Below, one piece after another: positions 1 to 8,725 of a stretch of DNA of 64,000 nucleotides. How positions within the stretch are numbered: position 1 is the first letter of the stretch; the number at the start of each line of letters is the position of its first letter. The notes beneath the pieces are model-generated. The model was not told the origin of the DNA, did no database searches, and saw nothing but the letters and a program-made list of their open reading frames with translations. The translations under genes were made by a program, and so were the position numbers. Source of the DNA: Candidatus Sericytochromatia bacterium S15B-MN24 CBMW_12 (GTDB taxonomy: Bacteria > Cyanobacteriota > Sericytochromatia > S15B-MN24 > UBA4093); assembly GCA_002083825.1 (NCBI GenBank), contig DAZV01000030.1:62001-126000 (forward strand), in the 5' to 3' direction.

Positions 1-26
1 ACCGAACGTTTTCCTCGCCAGCTGGG

Positions 27-32
27 TACAAT
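27..32 (+). promoter_or_regulatory. possible -10 element for the patatin gene
   Basis: TACAAT lies 38 bp before the first gene. No convincing -35 is visible within the few bases left upstream, so this is a weak call based on the hexamer and its position only. Confidence 0.3.
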
Positions 33-70
33 AACCTGGCAAGCAACGGCGCTGGCGAGGAGGTCGTTCC

Positions 71-1312
71 ATGGGGAAAATCGGATTGGTCCTTTGCGGC
101 GGGGTCGCCAAGGGGGCCTATGAAGCGGGGGTCCTCAAGGCCCTCGCGGAGCGAAAGATCTACCCCGACGTCATCGTCGGCATCTCCGCGGGAGCCATCA
201 ACGGCGCCTTTGCCGCCCAGATGCTCGCCACCGGCCAGTTCACCGCCAACGAGGTCGAGCGCGAGCTCATCTATCACTGGCGCGAAACCGCCAACGCCGA
301 CCACCTCTACCACGGCTTCGATCGCAAGGACTCGCGCCCGCTCGAGCAAAAGAGCCTCAAGTCGCTCTTCAAACGTCTCGGCATCGATCCGCTCCGCCGT
401 CAGTATCGCCCGCGCATCGGCTTCGACTCGCTCTTCGCTTTCGAGCAACTGGTGCGGGGGGACTTCCTCTCGATCATCAACCACGACTTCATCCGGGGAA
501 TGCTCGAGTCCTACCTGCACTTCCCCTCGGTGATCAAGCGCGACGTCACCCTCTCCGTCGTCACTTCCGATCTCAAGGGCTGTACCACCCTCACGCCGGA
601 GAATAAGCTCAGCACCGAGTACTCGACCTTCGACGAGTTTCGCTGGAAGGCCGGCCTGCACGAAGATCACTGGGACGAGATGAACCCGCGCATGCAGGAC
701 GCCGTCCTCGCCTCGAGTTCTTTCCCCTTCATCTTTCCTCCCGTCGAGCGTCCCACCAAGAACGGAACCGACACGGGCTTCTTCGTCGACGGCGGCTTGA
801 TGGACTCCGCGCCCATCGGCCGCGCCATCAGTCTCGACCCGGAGATCGACACCATCCTCGTGGTCTCCGCCGTCACCGTCATCGACGCTCCCGAATCGGA
901 TCTCCAGACCCTACCCCAGGTGCTGGGTCGCGTCTTCTCCCTGCTGGCAGGACGCTTCTTGATCCAGAACTACCACAAGGTGCTCCATTGTAACGATCGG
1001 ATCAGCCGCCTCGACGCTCTGGTCAAGCGAGGAAAGAACGGCAACGTCCTTCGCAACGCTTATAACGAGGATCTCGCTCTGCTGGCCGGCTTCAAGGGTC
1101 TCGACGACTACCAGAGCCGCCGCGTGGTCCAGCTCGTCCCGATCTTCCCTTCGTCCGGGTTGCCGGGGGACGTCTTCGAAGGCTTCTTCCGGCCCGAGCT
1201 GCGGGCCCAGTACATCGATCAGGGCTACAACGACGCCCACGCCGCCCTCGGTCGCGACGCCCGGATTACCGCCAGCGGGCTCGTCGAACCTTCGCTCCAA
1301 ACCAGCCTCTGA
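71..1312 (+). CDS. patatin-like phospholipase
   Basis: This 413-residue protein is a predicted Ser-Asp dyad lipid acyl hydrolase. Near the N-terminus it has the glycine-rich oxyanion motif GGVAKG (10-15). The nucleophile elbow GISAG follows with Ser39, and the second catalytic residue is in the DGG motif (about Asp240). These are the three hallmarks of the patatin family, which usually cleaves fatty acids from membrane phospholipids. There is no signal peptide, so it is probably cytosolic or peripheral. The ATG follows a GAGGAGG ribosome site. It is transcribed alone; the stretch after it carries a dispersed repeat. Substrate specificity cannot be read from sequence. Confidence 0.85.
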   Translation: MGKIGLVLCGGVAKGAYEAGVLKALAERKIYPDVIVGISAGAINGAFAAQMLATGQFTANEVERELIYHWRETANADHLYHGFDRKDSRPLEQKSLKSLFKRLGIDPLRRQYRPRIGFDSLFAFEQLVRGDFLSIINHDFIRGMLESYLHFPSVIKRDVTLSVVTSDLKGCTTLTPENKLSTEYSTFDEFRWKAGLHEDHWDEMNPRMQDAVLASSSFPFIFPPVERPTKNGTDTGFFVDGGLMDSAPIGRAISLDPEIDTILVVSAVTVIDAPESDLQTLPQVLGRVFSLLAGRFLIQNYHKVLHCNDRISRLDALVKRGKNGNVLRNAYNEDLALLAGFKGLDDYQSRRVVQLVPIFPSSGLPGDVFEGFFRPELRAQYIDQGYNDAHAALGRDARITASGLVEPSLQTSL

Positions 1313-1328
1313 TCGCTCCTTAATCAAC

Positions 1329-1420
1329 AGCCGCTGGCGCTAGAGCAAAGCTCGTTACGGCGTTCTCTCGCTGTCTGACGAAAAAAGCCGCAGGCGCTAA
1401 TCAACAGCCGCTGGCGCTAG
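1329..1420 (+). repeat. dispersed repeat, copy 1 (AGCCGCnGGCGCT core)
   Basis: Two identical 13-mers AGCCGCTGGCGCT (1329-1341 and 1406-1418) and one AGCCGCAGGCGCT (1386-1398) fill this intergenic stretch. The segment 1341-1420 is closely matched, in reverse complement, at 41591-41670, including the intervening AGAGCAAAGCTCG and GGCGTTCTCTCGCTG blocks. It lies just before the ribosome site of the next gene. The core is a near-palindrome, like REP elements. Confidence 0.75.
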
Positions 1421-1438
1421 CTCCCGAAAGGATTTCTC

Positions 1439-2131
1439 TTGAAGCATTCCATCCAGTTTCAACCCGCCTACTCCCTGGCCGTCATCCAACTCGAGAACGG
1501 TGAGCGCGTCCGGGCCGAGGCCGGCGCCATGGTCTCGATGTCCGGAAACATCGAACTCGAGGCCAAGTTCAACACGGGCGGCAAGGGCCTGATGGGTATG
1601 CTCAAGCGCACCGTCCTGGGCGGCGAGAGCCTCTTTCTTTCGACGCTCACCGCCAAGGCGGGACCCGGCGAGGTCACGCTCGCTCCTTCCATGCCGGGTG
1701 ACATCCTGGCGCTCGAACTTGCCGGCGAGACGCTCCTGGCCGAGCGGGGTGCCTTTCTCGCGGCGGCCGACGGCGTCGAGATGGATGCCAAGTTCGCCGG
1801 TCTTCGTGGCCTCATGGGCGGCGAGGGCCTCTCTTACTTGCGCTTCAACGGGCAAGGCATGCTGCTGCTGGCCGCCTTTGGCGGGATTTTCGCTCGGGAA
1901 CTAGCTTCGGGCGAGCGCTACATCGTCGACTCCAGCCACCTGGTTGCCTTCGAGGAGCGCGTGAGCTACCAGATCCGCAAGGCGGCTTCCGGTTGGATTT
2001 CCAGCTTCACCAGCGGCGAGGGCCTCGTCATGGAATTCACCGGGCCGGGCCGTCTCTGGATCCAGACCCGAAACCCCCGCGCAAACGCGGACTGGTTGAG
2101 CACCTTCTTGCCCAAGCCCAGCGCCGAGTGA
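1439..2131 (+). CDS. AIM24 / TIGR00266-like protein
   Basis: The 230-residue product has the features of the TIGR00266/AIM24 family: an opening phrase of the type YSLAVIQLENGERVRAEAGA, a MVSMSGNIELEAK segment, and a repeated GGESLFLS / GGEGLS pattern forming beta-sandwich repeats. Bacterial members are widespread and of unknown biochemical role; mitochondrial AIM24 affects inner-membrane organisation. The start is taken as TTG because CCCGAAAGGA lies just upstream and no in-frame ATG is close. No membrane segment is seen. It probably forms its own short transcript. Confidence 0.7.
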   Translation: MKHSIQFQPAYSLAVIQLENGERVRAEAGAMVSMSGNIELEAKFNTGGKGLMGMLKRTVLGGESLFLSTLTAKAGPGEVTLAPSMPGDILALELAGETLLAERGAFLAAADGVEMDAKFAGLRGLMGGEGLSYLRFNGQGMLLLAAFGGIFARELASGERYIVDSSHLVAFEERVSYQIRKAASGWISSFTSGEGLVMEFTGPGRLWIQTRNPRANADWLSTFLPKPSAE

Positions 2132-2137
2132 GGTTTC

Positions 2138-2692
2138 ATGCGGATCGGTAGGGTAGTTTCATCGCGATCCCTTGTCGACGTCACGTGTCTGGTCGATTCG
2201 CCGGGAACATCGGGCCTTGCGCCCGGCGGTCATGCTTTCGGGAATTTCGTCAGGGTGGGGGAGTCGGCCGTCGGGATCCTGTACGACTCCGTGCTTCAGA
2301 ATGCCGACTCCGGCAACCCGGGATCGCGGAACAACCCGGCGCAGGCCGGTGCCCCCCCGGGAACAGCGGGTGCCACGATGGTGAGCGTGCTCTTGCTCGG
2401 GACCCTCGACGCTGCCGGCGGGTCGCAAGGAATGCCGCTGTCCGTCGTTTCCCTGCATGCGGAGGTCGGGATCCTCGGTGACGATGAAATCGCGAGGTTT
2501 CACCGGGATGCCGATCAGGTTCTCCAGGTCCGCTACGTTCCCTTGGTACTTTCTCATGCCGGCGGGGCCGCGAGGCCGTTGCTGACGGTCGTGCTGAGTC
2601 GCCTGGCAACGCTCTTCCCTCGGGACCTGTCCCGGATCGAGGTTCTGCGCAAGGCCCTGCTCTGGCAGGCCACCATGGCGGCAATCCGCTAG
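2138..2692 (+). CDS. HAS-barrel-like partner of HerA (hypothetical)
   Basis: This 184-residue protein is not clearly assignable. Its opening (IGRVVSSRSLVDVTCLV, then a GNFVRVGESAVGILYDS phrase) resembles the HAS-barrel that caps HerA/FtsK-type ATPases, where a short beta-barrel sets the start of the hexamer. It begins 6 bp after the previous stop and ends 64 bp before the herA-like gene, on the same strand. A shared transcript and complex with that ATPase are therefore likely. The C-terminal half is predicted helical. The family reading is inference; the gene order is direct. Confidence 0.5.
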   Translation: MRIGRVVSSRSLVDVTCLVDSPGTSGLAPGGHAFGNFVRVGESAVGILYDSVLQNADSGNPGSRNNPAQAGAPPGTAGATMVSVLLLGTLDAAGGSQGMPLSVVSLHAEVGILGDDEIARFHRDADQVLQVRYVPLVLSHAGGAARPLLTVVLSRLATLFPRDLSRIEVLRKALLWQATMAAIR

Positions 2693-2756
2693 GGAAGTCG
2701 ACTTCACGCCCCCGGTCTCCCCGTCGAGGGGGGAGCGCTGCCTTCCAGGAGCCAAG

Positions 2757-4412
2757 ATGCGAGACGACCTGCTGATCGGAACGGTGAAGGGCCCCGGGAA
2801 GTCCTCCCATGACTACCGTTTCATCACCGCTGACAATCACCGGAGCAAGATCGGGGAGTTCGTTTATTATTCGGTGGTCATCGACGGGGCGGTTCGTCCG
2901 ATCCTGGGAAAGATCACCGAGCGGATGCTCGTCCGCTCCTTGCCGGATGCCTTCATGGCCGATCCGTCGATCGCCCCCAAGGACGTGGCGGCTCTGCTGG
3001 GGCCGGAACTCGAGGCGGCGGAGCTGTTCGAGGTGACCGTGGCGATCGCGGGGCGTTTCGACCCCGTGCTCAAGGGCTTCTTGAATCCGCGTATCCCCCC
3101 GGATCCCGGCGCTCGGGTTTACGTCGCGTCCAACGCCTTCCTCACCGAGGTCCTCAGCCCCCGCGCCGCCAACCAGCCGGGATCCGCCCACCTGGGCTCG
3201 CTGCTCACCCGGGCCGCGGGAGAGGTGCCGATCGTTCTCGACGTGAAGAGCCTCGTCTCGACGCACCTCGCCATCCTGGCTTCCACGGGTTCGGGCAAGT
3301 CTTACACCGCCGGCGTCCTGGTCGAGGAGCTGATGAAGCCCTATAACCGCGCGGCGGTGCTGATCGTCGACCCTCACGGGGAGTACGGGACCCTCCAGGC
3401 CCTGGAGACTCACCCCGCCTTTGCGGAGGGGGGCTACCGGCCGCGGGTCAAGGTGATTCCCCACCACCGCGTGAAGATTCGCATGTCGTCGCTGACCGAG
3501 GCAGACATCAAGGCCCTGCTGCCCATGATGAGCGAGAAGATGATGGCCTTCATCGGCAAGGCCTTCGATCGCTTGAAGCGTCGTGACACCCACCTCTGGG
3601 GAATTCGCGACCTGCTGGCTTCCCTCGACTCGCTGCGCGCCGAGGGCGCCGAGGATGACCCCGCCTCCAACTCCAGCACCATCGAGGGGCTGCGCTGGCG
3701 GCTGGAAGATCGCTTTGCCCGATCGAGCATCTTCGACGACAAGGATCATATCCCCTTGCCCGAGCTCTTCATGCCCGGTCAGGTGACGGTCCTCCAGCTC
3801 AACGAGGTCGATCAGGTCGAGCAGCAGATCATCGTGGCCACCGTCGCCCGCCGGATCAACCGGGCCCGCATGGAGACCAAGACGGGAAAAGCCATCGACG
3901 GCGAGTCCTTCATCCCCTATCCGGTCTTCATGCTGCTGGAGGAAGCCCATCGCTTCGCTCCCGCCGGCGCCTCGGTCGTGAGCACTCCCATTCTCAAGAC
4001 CATCCTCGCCGAAGGTCGGAAGTTCGGGGTGGGCGTGGGCCTCATCACCCAGCGTCCGGGAAAGCTGGACTCGGACGTGCTGTCGCAGTGCATGACCCAG
4101 TTCATCATGCGGATCGTGAACCCCCTCGATCAGCAGACCATTGCCCAGAGCGTGGAAGGGGCCGGCCGGGACTTGCTCGATGAGCTACCCGCGCTCACCA
4201 AGGGCCAGGTGATCGTCTCGGGGGTCGCCGTGAACACGCCGGTTCTTTGCCAGGTGCGCGCGCGACTCACCGATCACGGCGGGGAAACCATCGATGCTCC
4301 GGCCGAATGGCTCGATTACTTCGGCGTCTCCCAGTCGAATGCCCGTGAGCAGGACGCCGCCCTCCTCGCCTCGCCGGCCAAGGCCGAGCGCTACAAGGGC
4401 TACTCGATCTAA
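2757..4412 (+). CDS. HerA-like ATP-binding protein (DNA-translocase type)
   Basis: The 551-residue product has an N-terminal HAS-barrel (residues 1-80). A RecA/FtsK-type ATPase core follows, with Walker A STGSGKS (about 177-184), Walker B VLIVDPHGEYG (about 200-210), a second acidic segment LLEEAHRFAP, and an arginine-containing QRPGKL loop. HerA hexamers pump duplex DNA and usually act with a nuclease such as NurA, or in phage-defence complexes. No nuclease gene is adjacent; the neighbour is the small HAS-barrel-like protein. The ATG follows CCAGGAG. The hairpin at 4438-4468 may end the transcript. Confidence 0.85.
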   Translation: MRDDLLIGTVKGPGKSSHDYRFITADNHRSKIGEFVYYSVVIDGAVRPILGKITERMLVRSLPDAFMADPSIAPKDVAALLGPELEAAELFEVTVAIAGRFDPVLKGFLNPRIPPDPGARVYVASNAFLTEVLSPRAANQPGSAHLGSLLTRAAGEVPIVLDVKSLVSTHLAILASTGSGKSYTAGVLVEELMKPYNRAAVLIVDPHGEYGTLQALETHPAFAEGGYRPRVKVIPHHRVKIRMSSLTEADIKALLPMMSEKMMAFIGKAFDRLKRRDTHLWGIRDLLASLDSLRAEGAEDDPASNSSTIEGLRWRLEDRFARSSIFDDKDHIPLPELFMPGQVTVLQLNEVDQVEQQIIVATVARRINRARMETKTGKAIDGESFIPYPVFMLLEEAHRFAPAGASVVSTPILKTILAEGRKFGVGVGLITQRPGKLDSDVLSQCMTQFIMRIVNPLDQQTIAQSVEGAGRDLLDELPALTKGQVIVSGVAVNTPVLCQVRARLTDHGGETIDAPAEWLDYFGVSQSNAREQDAALLASPAKAERYKGYSI

Positions 4413-4437
4413 TAAGTGCCCTCGTCGCGGTGGCCCG

Positions 4438-4468
4438 GGGTGCGGAGCGTTTTCTAGCAGCCGCACCC
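4438..4468 (+). terminator. hairpin after the HerA gene
   Basis: GGGTGCGG and CCGCACCC form an 8-bp perfect stem around a 15-base loop, 25 bp past the stop. There is no T-run, so factor-independent termination is uncertain. Confidence 0.35.
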
Positions 4469-4609
4469 ACGATCATCGATCTGTCTCGGCGGCATCCGGC
4501 TTAACGAAGTCCAAATGAAGACTTCAAGAGTTCTTGCGAATCTTCGCGCGCGATTTGACCGACAATGATGCAGCGGGCTGCTGGGTCCGCGGATCCAAAA
4601 GGAGGACGC

Positions 4610-5050
4610 ATGAGCATCGGCGGCATTCAAGGTAACGGCCTTCACGGCTTGGGCAAGGCCCACGGCGCCAAGGGTGGCGATCCGAAGGTCAAGAAGCTCG
4701 AACAAGAGCTCAAGCAGCTCGAAGAGGGCGTGAAGCTCGCCGCCATGACCGGCAACCAGCAACTTCTGGCCATGCTCATGCAGCAGCTTCAGGGCGTTCA
4801 GCAATCCGCCGAAAGTCAGGCGGGCTCGGACATGGGGGGGCAGTCCGGCGGAGGTCGCGCGCCGTCATTGGATGCGCGCCAGCAGCTCGACGATTTCCGC
4901 CAGAAGGCGGAGGGGCTGGCCCAAGAGGTCCGGATGCAATTGCAATCGGTCCAGGCCCAGGCCGGTAACCAGGGCGCCCAGGGTGGGGGAGCCCAGCAGG
5001 ATCGCAACCAGGCGCAGGGTCGCGACATGCGGAGCATGTATCCGGTTTAG
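4610..5050 (+). CDS. small coiled-coil, Gln/Gly-rich protein
   Basis: I do not recognise a family with certainty. The 146-residue product starts at the ATG behind a perfect AAAGGAGG site; the open frame extends 45 bases further upstream without a ribosome site. Residues 25-65 are a heptad-like helix rich in Leu, Lys and Glu. A second Gln-rich helix spans about 85-115, and the ends are Gly/Gln-rich and probably disordered. The first helix is vaguely like the short FlxA family. There is no signal peptide or membrane segment. Codon use matches its neighbours. Confidence 0.65.
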   Translation: MSIGGIQGNGLHGLGKAHGAKGGDPKVKKLEQELKQLEEGVKLAAMTGNQQLLAMLMQQLQGVQQSAESQAGSDMGGQSGGGRAPSLDARQQLDDFRQKAEGLAQEVRMQLQSVQAQAGNQGAQGGGAQQDRNQAQGRDMRSMYPV

Positions 5051-5075
5051 CCGAGCTTGAGTTTGTCTCCTGATG

Positions 5076-5098
5076 GCGCCTCCGTTCGACGGGGGCGC
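5076..5098 (+). terminator. possible terminator hairpin
   Basis: GCGCCTCCG and CGGGGGCGC can pair with one imperfect position around the loop TTCGA, followed only by a short TTCG. It is placed 26 bp after the coiled-coil gene. Confidence 0.35.
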
Positions 5099-5218
5099 TT
5101 CGCGTTGGGACGGGCTGGTCATCACGGTGGGAATGCGAGATAATGATAGCTGGCTGTCCCCAGGGCGGCCCCATCCCGCTGGGTCCGCGAGGCCCGACAA
5201 CTGTGGAGAGAAACGACG

Positions 5219-5524
5219 ATGATCTGTCCAAGCTGTGGCTTCAACGAAGAAAGCAAGTTCTGCAAGCACTGTGGCGCTCCGATGGTCACCGAGAACAAGG
5301 CCAGCTACCTGGGGACCCCCCAGTTCACGGGCATCACCATCCCGCCGCCGTCCGCTTCCGAAGGCTTCAAGGCCGATGACCTCGACGAGGTCGGCCTGGA
5401 AGGCCGGGACTTCGACGATCCGGATGGGGAGAACAAGGAATCCTGGTTCGGCCTGGTGCTGATCGGCATCATCGTGGTGGCGCTCATCGCCTGGGGAGTG
5501 ACCCGAGTCTCCGCCGGGTCCTAG
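5219..5524 (+). CDS. zinc-ribbon membrane protein
   Basis: This 101-residue protein begins with a CPSCG...CKHCG zinc ribbon (residues 3-20), where four cysteines should bind one zinc. An acidic linker follows, then a C-terminal transmembrane helix (about 79-95, LVLIGIIVVALIAWGV). The topology suggests a tail-anchored protein with the ribbon on the cytosolic side. Such small ribbon-plus-helix proteins are common and mostly uncharacterised. The ATG is preceded by GTGGAGAGAAACGACG. It appears to be monocistronic. Confidence 0.7.
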   Translation: MICPSCGFNEESKFCKHCGAPMVTENKASYLGTPQFTGITIPPPSASEGFKADDLDEVGLEGRDFDDPDGENKESWFGLVLIGIIVVALIAWGVTRVSAGS

Positions 5525-5544
5525 TTGCCCGATTTCGAATTTAC

Positions 5545-5565
5545 AGTTACTATCTAAAAGTAACT
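5545..5565. promoter_or_regulatory. inverted repeat AGTTACT / AGTAACT
   Basis: Seven-base perfect arms (5545-5551 and 5559-5565) are separated by ATCTAAA in an AT-rich gap of otherwise GC-rich DNA, about 80 bp before the next start. It could be an operator or a small hairpin. Confidence 0.4.
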
Positions 5566-5578
5566 AGCGGGCCGGCTT

Positions 5579-5634
5579 GCGAAAGCCTGTGCGAAAGCCT
5601 GTGCGAGAGCCTGTGCGAGAGCCTGTGCGAGAGG
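5579..5634 (+). repeat. 12-bp tandem repeat
   Basis: Four and two-thirds copies of GCGARAGCCTGT (R is A in the first two units, G later) run head to tail. The array is in frame with the following gene and would encode KPVR/EPVR tetrapeptides if translation began at the TTG at 5577. If it begins at 5646 the array is untranslated leader. Confidence 0.85.
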
Positions 5635-5645
5635 GAGAAGCGCCG

Positions 5646-7103
5646 ATGACCGAGCAAGGCATACAGGGGAAAAGCTGTCTGCAGGACCCGCCTCGCGATC
5701 CCGTCGAGATTTGCCTCGAGATCAACGAGCGGGCGGCCGGTCATCCCCTTTATCAGGACGCGCGAAAGGGCCTCGCCCCGGGATCGAACCTGGCATGGAG
5801 AGTCTCTCCCGAGCCCTTCAGCATATCCAAGGAAACCTTCCTCTACCTCAAGGGGTTGGGCAATCATCTCCTGAAATTCTACGAAGCGACCAATCGCCTT
5901 TACTTCGAGAGCGTGAAGGGTCAGCAACCCGCCTGGGTTCATCAGCTTCTCGATCAGGGCAAGCCCGATTCGTTGATCGACTATGGGCGCATGAACCGCT
6001 TCAAGCGTCAGCTTCCCACGGTGATCCGGCCGGACCTCCTCTTCACCGAAACCGGTCGAGCGGTTGCCAGCGAGCTGGACTCCATTCCCGGCGGCCTGGG
6101 CTTCGTCGCGAGCCTTTCCCACGAGTATGCGCGCCTCGGCTTCGTGCCGGTCGGCGGTGCCGCGGGCATCGTCGAGGGCTTCGCCAAGATGATGCGCGCC
6201 CAGACCGAGGTCGCCGATCCGACCGTCGCCATCGTCGTCTCGGAGGAGGCCGGCGATTACTGGCACGAGTTCATCTGGTTGGGGGAAGCGCTCAACGAGT
6301 ATGGACTCGAGACCCTGGTTCTGCGTCCTCAGGACCTGCGCTTCACCGAGGAAGCCTTCGAGGTCACGCTTCCGGGTGGCCGAGTCGCCACTCCTCACAT
6401 CATCTACCGCTACTTCGAACTCTTCGACCTCAAGAACATCCCCAAGATGGAGCTGATCCAGTACGCCAACAAGAAGCAGCGGGTCTTCGTGACCCCGCCT
6501 TTCAAGTCCTACCTCGAGGAAAAGCTGCTCTTCGCGCTCTTCCACCATCCCATGCTGCGTCGATTCTGGCAGACGACATTGGGCGACGAGACCTGCCACG
6601 CGCTCGACAGCTTGATTCCACGGACCTGGATCCTCGATCCGACGCCTCTACCGCCGCAGGCGGTGATTCCGGGCCTTGAGATCGACGGACAGGCCGTCAA
6701 TGACTTCCGCCAACTCGTTCACACCACCAAGAAGCAGCGGGATTACGTCGTGAAGCCCTCGGGCTTCTCGGAGCTCGCCTGGGGTTCGCGCGGGGTGGAC
6801 TTCGGGGCGGATCTCTCCGCGGAGGACTGGACGCGTACGCTCGGCAGCGCGCTCGACTCCTTCAGCCAGACCCCGTACCTGTTGCAGGAGTACCACAAGC
6901 CCGCCAAGGTCACGGCGCGTTACTACGACTTCAACCGCCAGGAAATCCGCAGTTTCGACGGGCGCGCGCGCCTCTGCCCCTATTACTTCGTCTCGGGCGA
7001 CCAGGCGGAACTGGGCGGCATCCTCGTCACCGTCTGCCCCGCCGACAAGAAGGCCATCCACGGCATGGTGGACTCGATCATGGTTCCGGCCAGGGTCGAG
7101 TAG
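5646..7103 (+). CDS. ATP-grasp-like protein, uncharacterised
   Basis: The 485-residue product is uncharacterised but resembles the circularly permuted and glutathionylspermidine-synthase-like ATP-grasp group. A central Rossmann-type part carries an ELDSIPGGLGF phrase and a TVAIVVSEEAGDYWHEF strand. A later lobe carries YVVKPSGFSELAWGSRGVDFG, which looks like an ATP-grasp lysine and glycine-rich loop. The likely function is an ATP-dependent carboxylate-amine ligation; substrate unknown. I chose the ATG at 5646 because GAGAGGGAGAAG precedes it. An in-frame TTG at 5577 would add 23 residues encoded by the tandem repeat. Confidence 0.55.
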   Translation: MTEQGIQGKSCLQDPPRDPVEICLEINERAAGHPLYQDARKGLAPGSNLAWRVSPEPFSISKETFLYLKGLGNHLLKFYEATNRLYFESVKGQQPAWVHQLLDQGKPDSLIDYGRMNRFKRQLPTVIRPDLLFTETGRAVASELDSIPGGLGFVASLSHEYARLGFVPVGGAAGIVEGFAKMMRAQTEVADPTVAIVVSEEAGDYWHEFIWLGEALNEYGLETLVLRPQDLRFTEEAFEVTLPGGRVATPHIIYRYFELFDLKNIPKMELIQYANKKQRVFVTPPFKSYLEEKLLFALFHHPMLRRFWQTTLGDETCHALDSLIPRTWILDPTPLPPQAVIPGLEIDGQAVNDFRQLVHTTKKQRDYVVKPSGFSELAWGSRGVDFGADLSAEDWTRTLGSALDSFSQTPYLLQEYHKPAKVTARYYDFNRQEIRSFDGRARLCPYYFVSGDQAELGGILVTVCPADKKAIHGMVDSIMVPARVE

Positions 7104-7188
7104 CCCCTCTCTTTATCGGGGGCCTCGCGTTCCTGGGGCAATTCGGGGTGGGGCAAGTAGGCGCGCTGATTATTGCTCGCCCGGCGTT

Positions 7189-8460
7189 TTAGCGAGAACG
7201 ATCGTCGCGGTAGAGGTCGGAGACTTGCAGGCGGCCATGCTTGGCGAGATCGATCAGCTGGCCCTCCAGCTCGACCACCGGGAGCTGACAGGCTTCGCGG
7301 TTGACCGTGACGACTTTCGCGACTTCCCCGGAGTTGAGGACGACGAGGGCATTCTTGGGGTAGGGCACGATGAAGTGCTGGAAGGCCCAGACCATGCGGC
7401 GTTCGAAGTGGGTGTCCATTCCTTCGAGGATGATCTTGTAGGCGCGCTCGGGGGGCATGCCCTTCTTGTAGACGCGATTGGAGATGAGGGCGTCCCAGAC
7501 GTCGCAGATGGCGACGACGCGGGCCATCTCGGGGATGTGGATGCCCTTGAGGTTGTGGGGGTAGCCGCCGCCCGCCCATTTTTCGTGATGGTGCATGACG
7601 ATGCCCTTGATCTCGGGCGTGGCCCAGCGGTAGTTTTCGACCAGGCGAAGGCCCTTTTCGGGGTGGGTCTTCATGACGTTGAACTCGGCCTCTGTGAGCT
7701 TGGCGGGCTTGTTGAGGACGAAGTCGGGAATCTGGTTCTTGCCGATGTCGTGAAGCAGGGCGCCGATGCCGACCATCCTGAGCTGTTCCATGGGGTAGCC
7801 GAGGGTGACGCCCATCAGGAGCGAGAGGCTCATGACGTTGGCGGAGTGGGCGTAGGTGTACTCGTCGTAGACCCGGAGATCGCAGAGGCTGTTGAGAAGC
7901 TCTCGGTTGTTGACGATCTGGGTGATGGTCGATTGCACGCAGTCGTCGGCGGCCTGGAAGTCGATGGCGGCCGATTCCTTGTACTTCTGCTGAATCGAGC
8001 GAATGGAGGAAAGGTTCTGGGAGGTGACATCCTTGGCGAGCTTGGAAAGCTTGGATTCGGAGAATCGGCTGGCGACCTGATCGACCTTGAGGGGGGCGCT
8101 TTTCTGGGAAATGCCCAGAGCTCGGCCGAGGCTTCCCGACTGCCGGGGCGGTAGGGGCTGAGTCGGGGCCATGGGGCGATCGCTGGCGATCCTGAAGGGG
8201 TTGCCGAGGGGGCCGGTCATGGCTCGCTTGGGGCTCGGATCGGGCTCGGTTTGGCTCTGATCGACAGGCGGTTCGGTGGTTTGGAACGTGAAGATGGGGA
8301 CGTTGTTGATCCCGCAGCGCAACAAGAGGTAGATATTGGTAGGGTCGAGGACCGTGCCGGGGCCCAAGAGTTGTTGAAAACTGGTGGGGTGGTAGACCGG
8401 TTCGGAGAGGACCATGCCAGGCTGTAACTCGCCTATGGGCGCAAGAATGGAGGTGCTCAT
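7189..8460 (-). CDS. HD-GYP domain c-di-GMP phosphodiesterase
   Basis: The C-terminal half of this 423-residue protein is a complete HD-GYP domain. It has HDIGK at 237-241, the preceding metal-binding YAHSANV helix, and HHEKWAGGGYP at about 291-301, which contains the GYP signature. The rest of the metal-site helix pattern continues to about residue 350. HD-GYP enzymes hydrolyse cyclic di-GMP, so this protein is expected to lower c-di-GMP. The N-terminal 60 residues resemble the DUF3391-type segment often found before HD-GYP. Residues 61-130 are Pro/Ser-rich and probably disordered. No receiver domain is present. It is convergent with the ATP-grasp-like gene. Confidence 0.9.
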   Translation of the reverse strand: MSTSILAPIGELQPGMVLSEPVYHPTSFQQLLGPGTVLDPTNIYLLLRCGINNVPIFTFQTTEPPVDQSQTEPDPSPKRAMTGPLGNPFRIASDRPMAPTQPLPPRQSGSLGRALGISQKSAPLKVDQVASRFSESKLSKLAKDVTSQNLSSIRSIQQKYKESAAIDFQAADDCVQSTITQIVNNRELLNSLCDLRVYDEYTYAHSANVMSLSLLMGVTLGYPMEQLRMVGIGALLHDIGKNQIPDFVLNKPAKLTEAEFNVMKTHPEKGLRLVENYRWATPEIKGIVMHHHEKWAGGGYPHNLKGIHIPEMARVVAICDVWDALISNRVYKKGMPPERAYKIILEGMDTHFERRMVWAFQHFIVPYPKNALVVLNSGEVAKVVTVNREACQLPVVELEGQLIDLAKHGRLQVSDLYRDDRSR

Positions 8461-8725
8461 GCGCGACGACCTCGGTTGAATTCGTTCGGGCTGCGTAGAC
8501 TCATGCTGTTTTCTTTATACCCAGGCGTCCGTGTTTTTGACAGTCTTACGAGCGGCCAGACAAGTGACGTTTCGCGAGGCTATCTGGTAAGATCAAGGAA
8601 GAGAGCGAGCACCTGACCGGATTCCCGATCACCCCGCCCTTCCCTGGCCCAGGGTAATGCTGCCTGACGCCCGCCTGGTGTGACGGGCGAGGCCGCTTGG
8701 CATTCATAGTTTTCAAGGAGACGAG
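8461..8725. other. divergent intergenic region between HD-GYP and pepA
   Basis: This 265-bp region lies between two divergent starts and must hold both promoters. A TTGACA hexamer (8537-8542) and a TAAGAT hexamer (8588-8593) are visible on the plus strand but are not correctly spaced to each other. TAAGAT with a poor GTGACG upstream is the best pepA promoter guess. The pepA ATG follows CAAGGAGACGAG. Confidence 0.35.

Noticed and set aside
5579..5634. CRISPR-like array
   Set aside because: The units are contiguous 12-mers without spacers. This is a simple tandem repeat. No CRISPR array or cas gene was seen anywhere in the window.
8537..8542. TTGACA as -35 of pepA
   Set aside because: No -10-like hexamer lies 16-18 bp downstream; the nearest candidate is 45 bp away.
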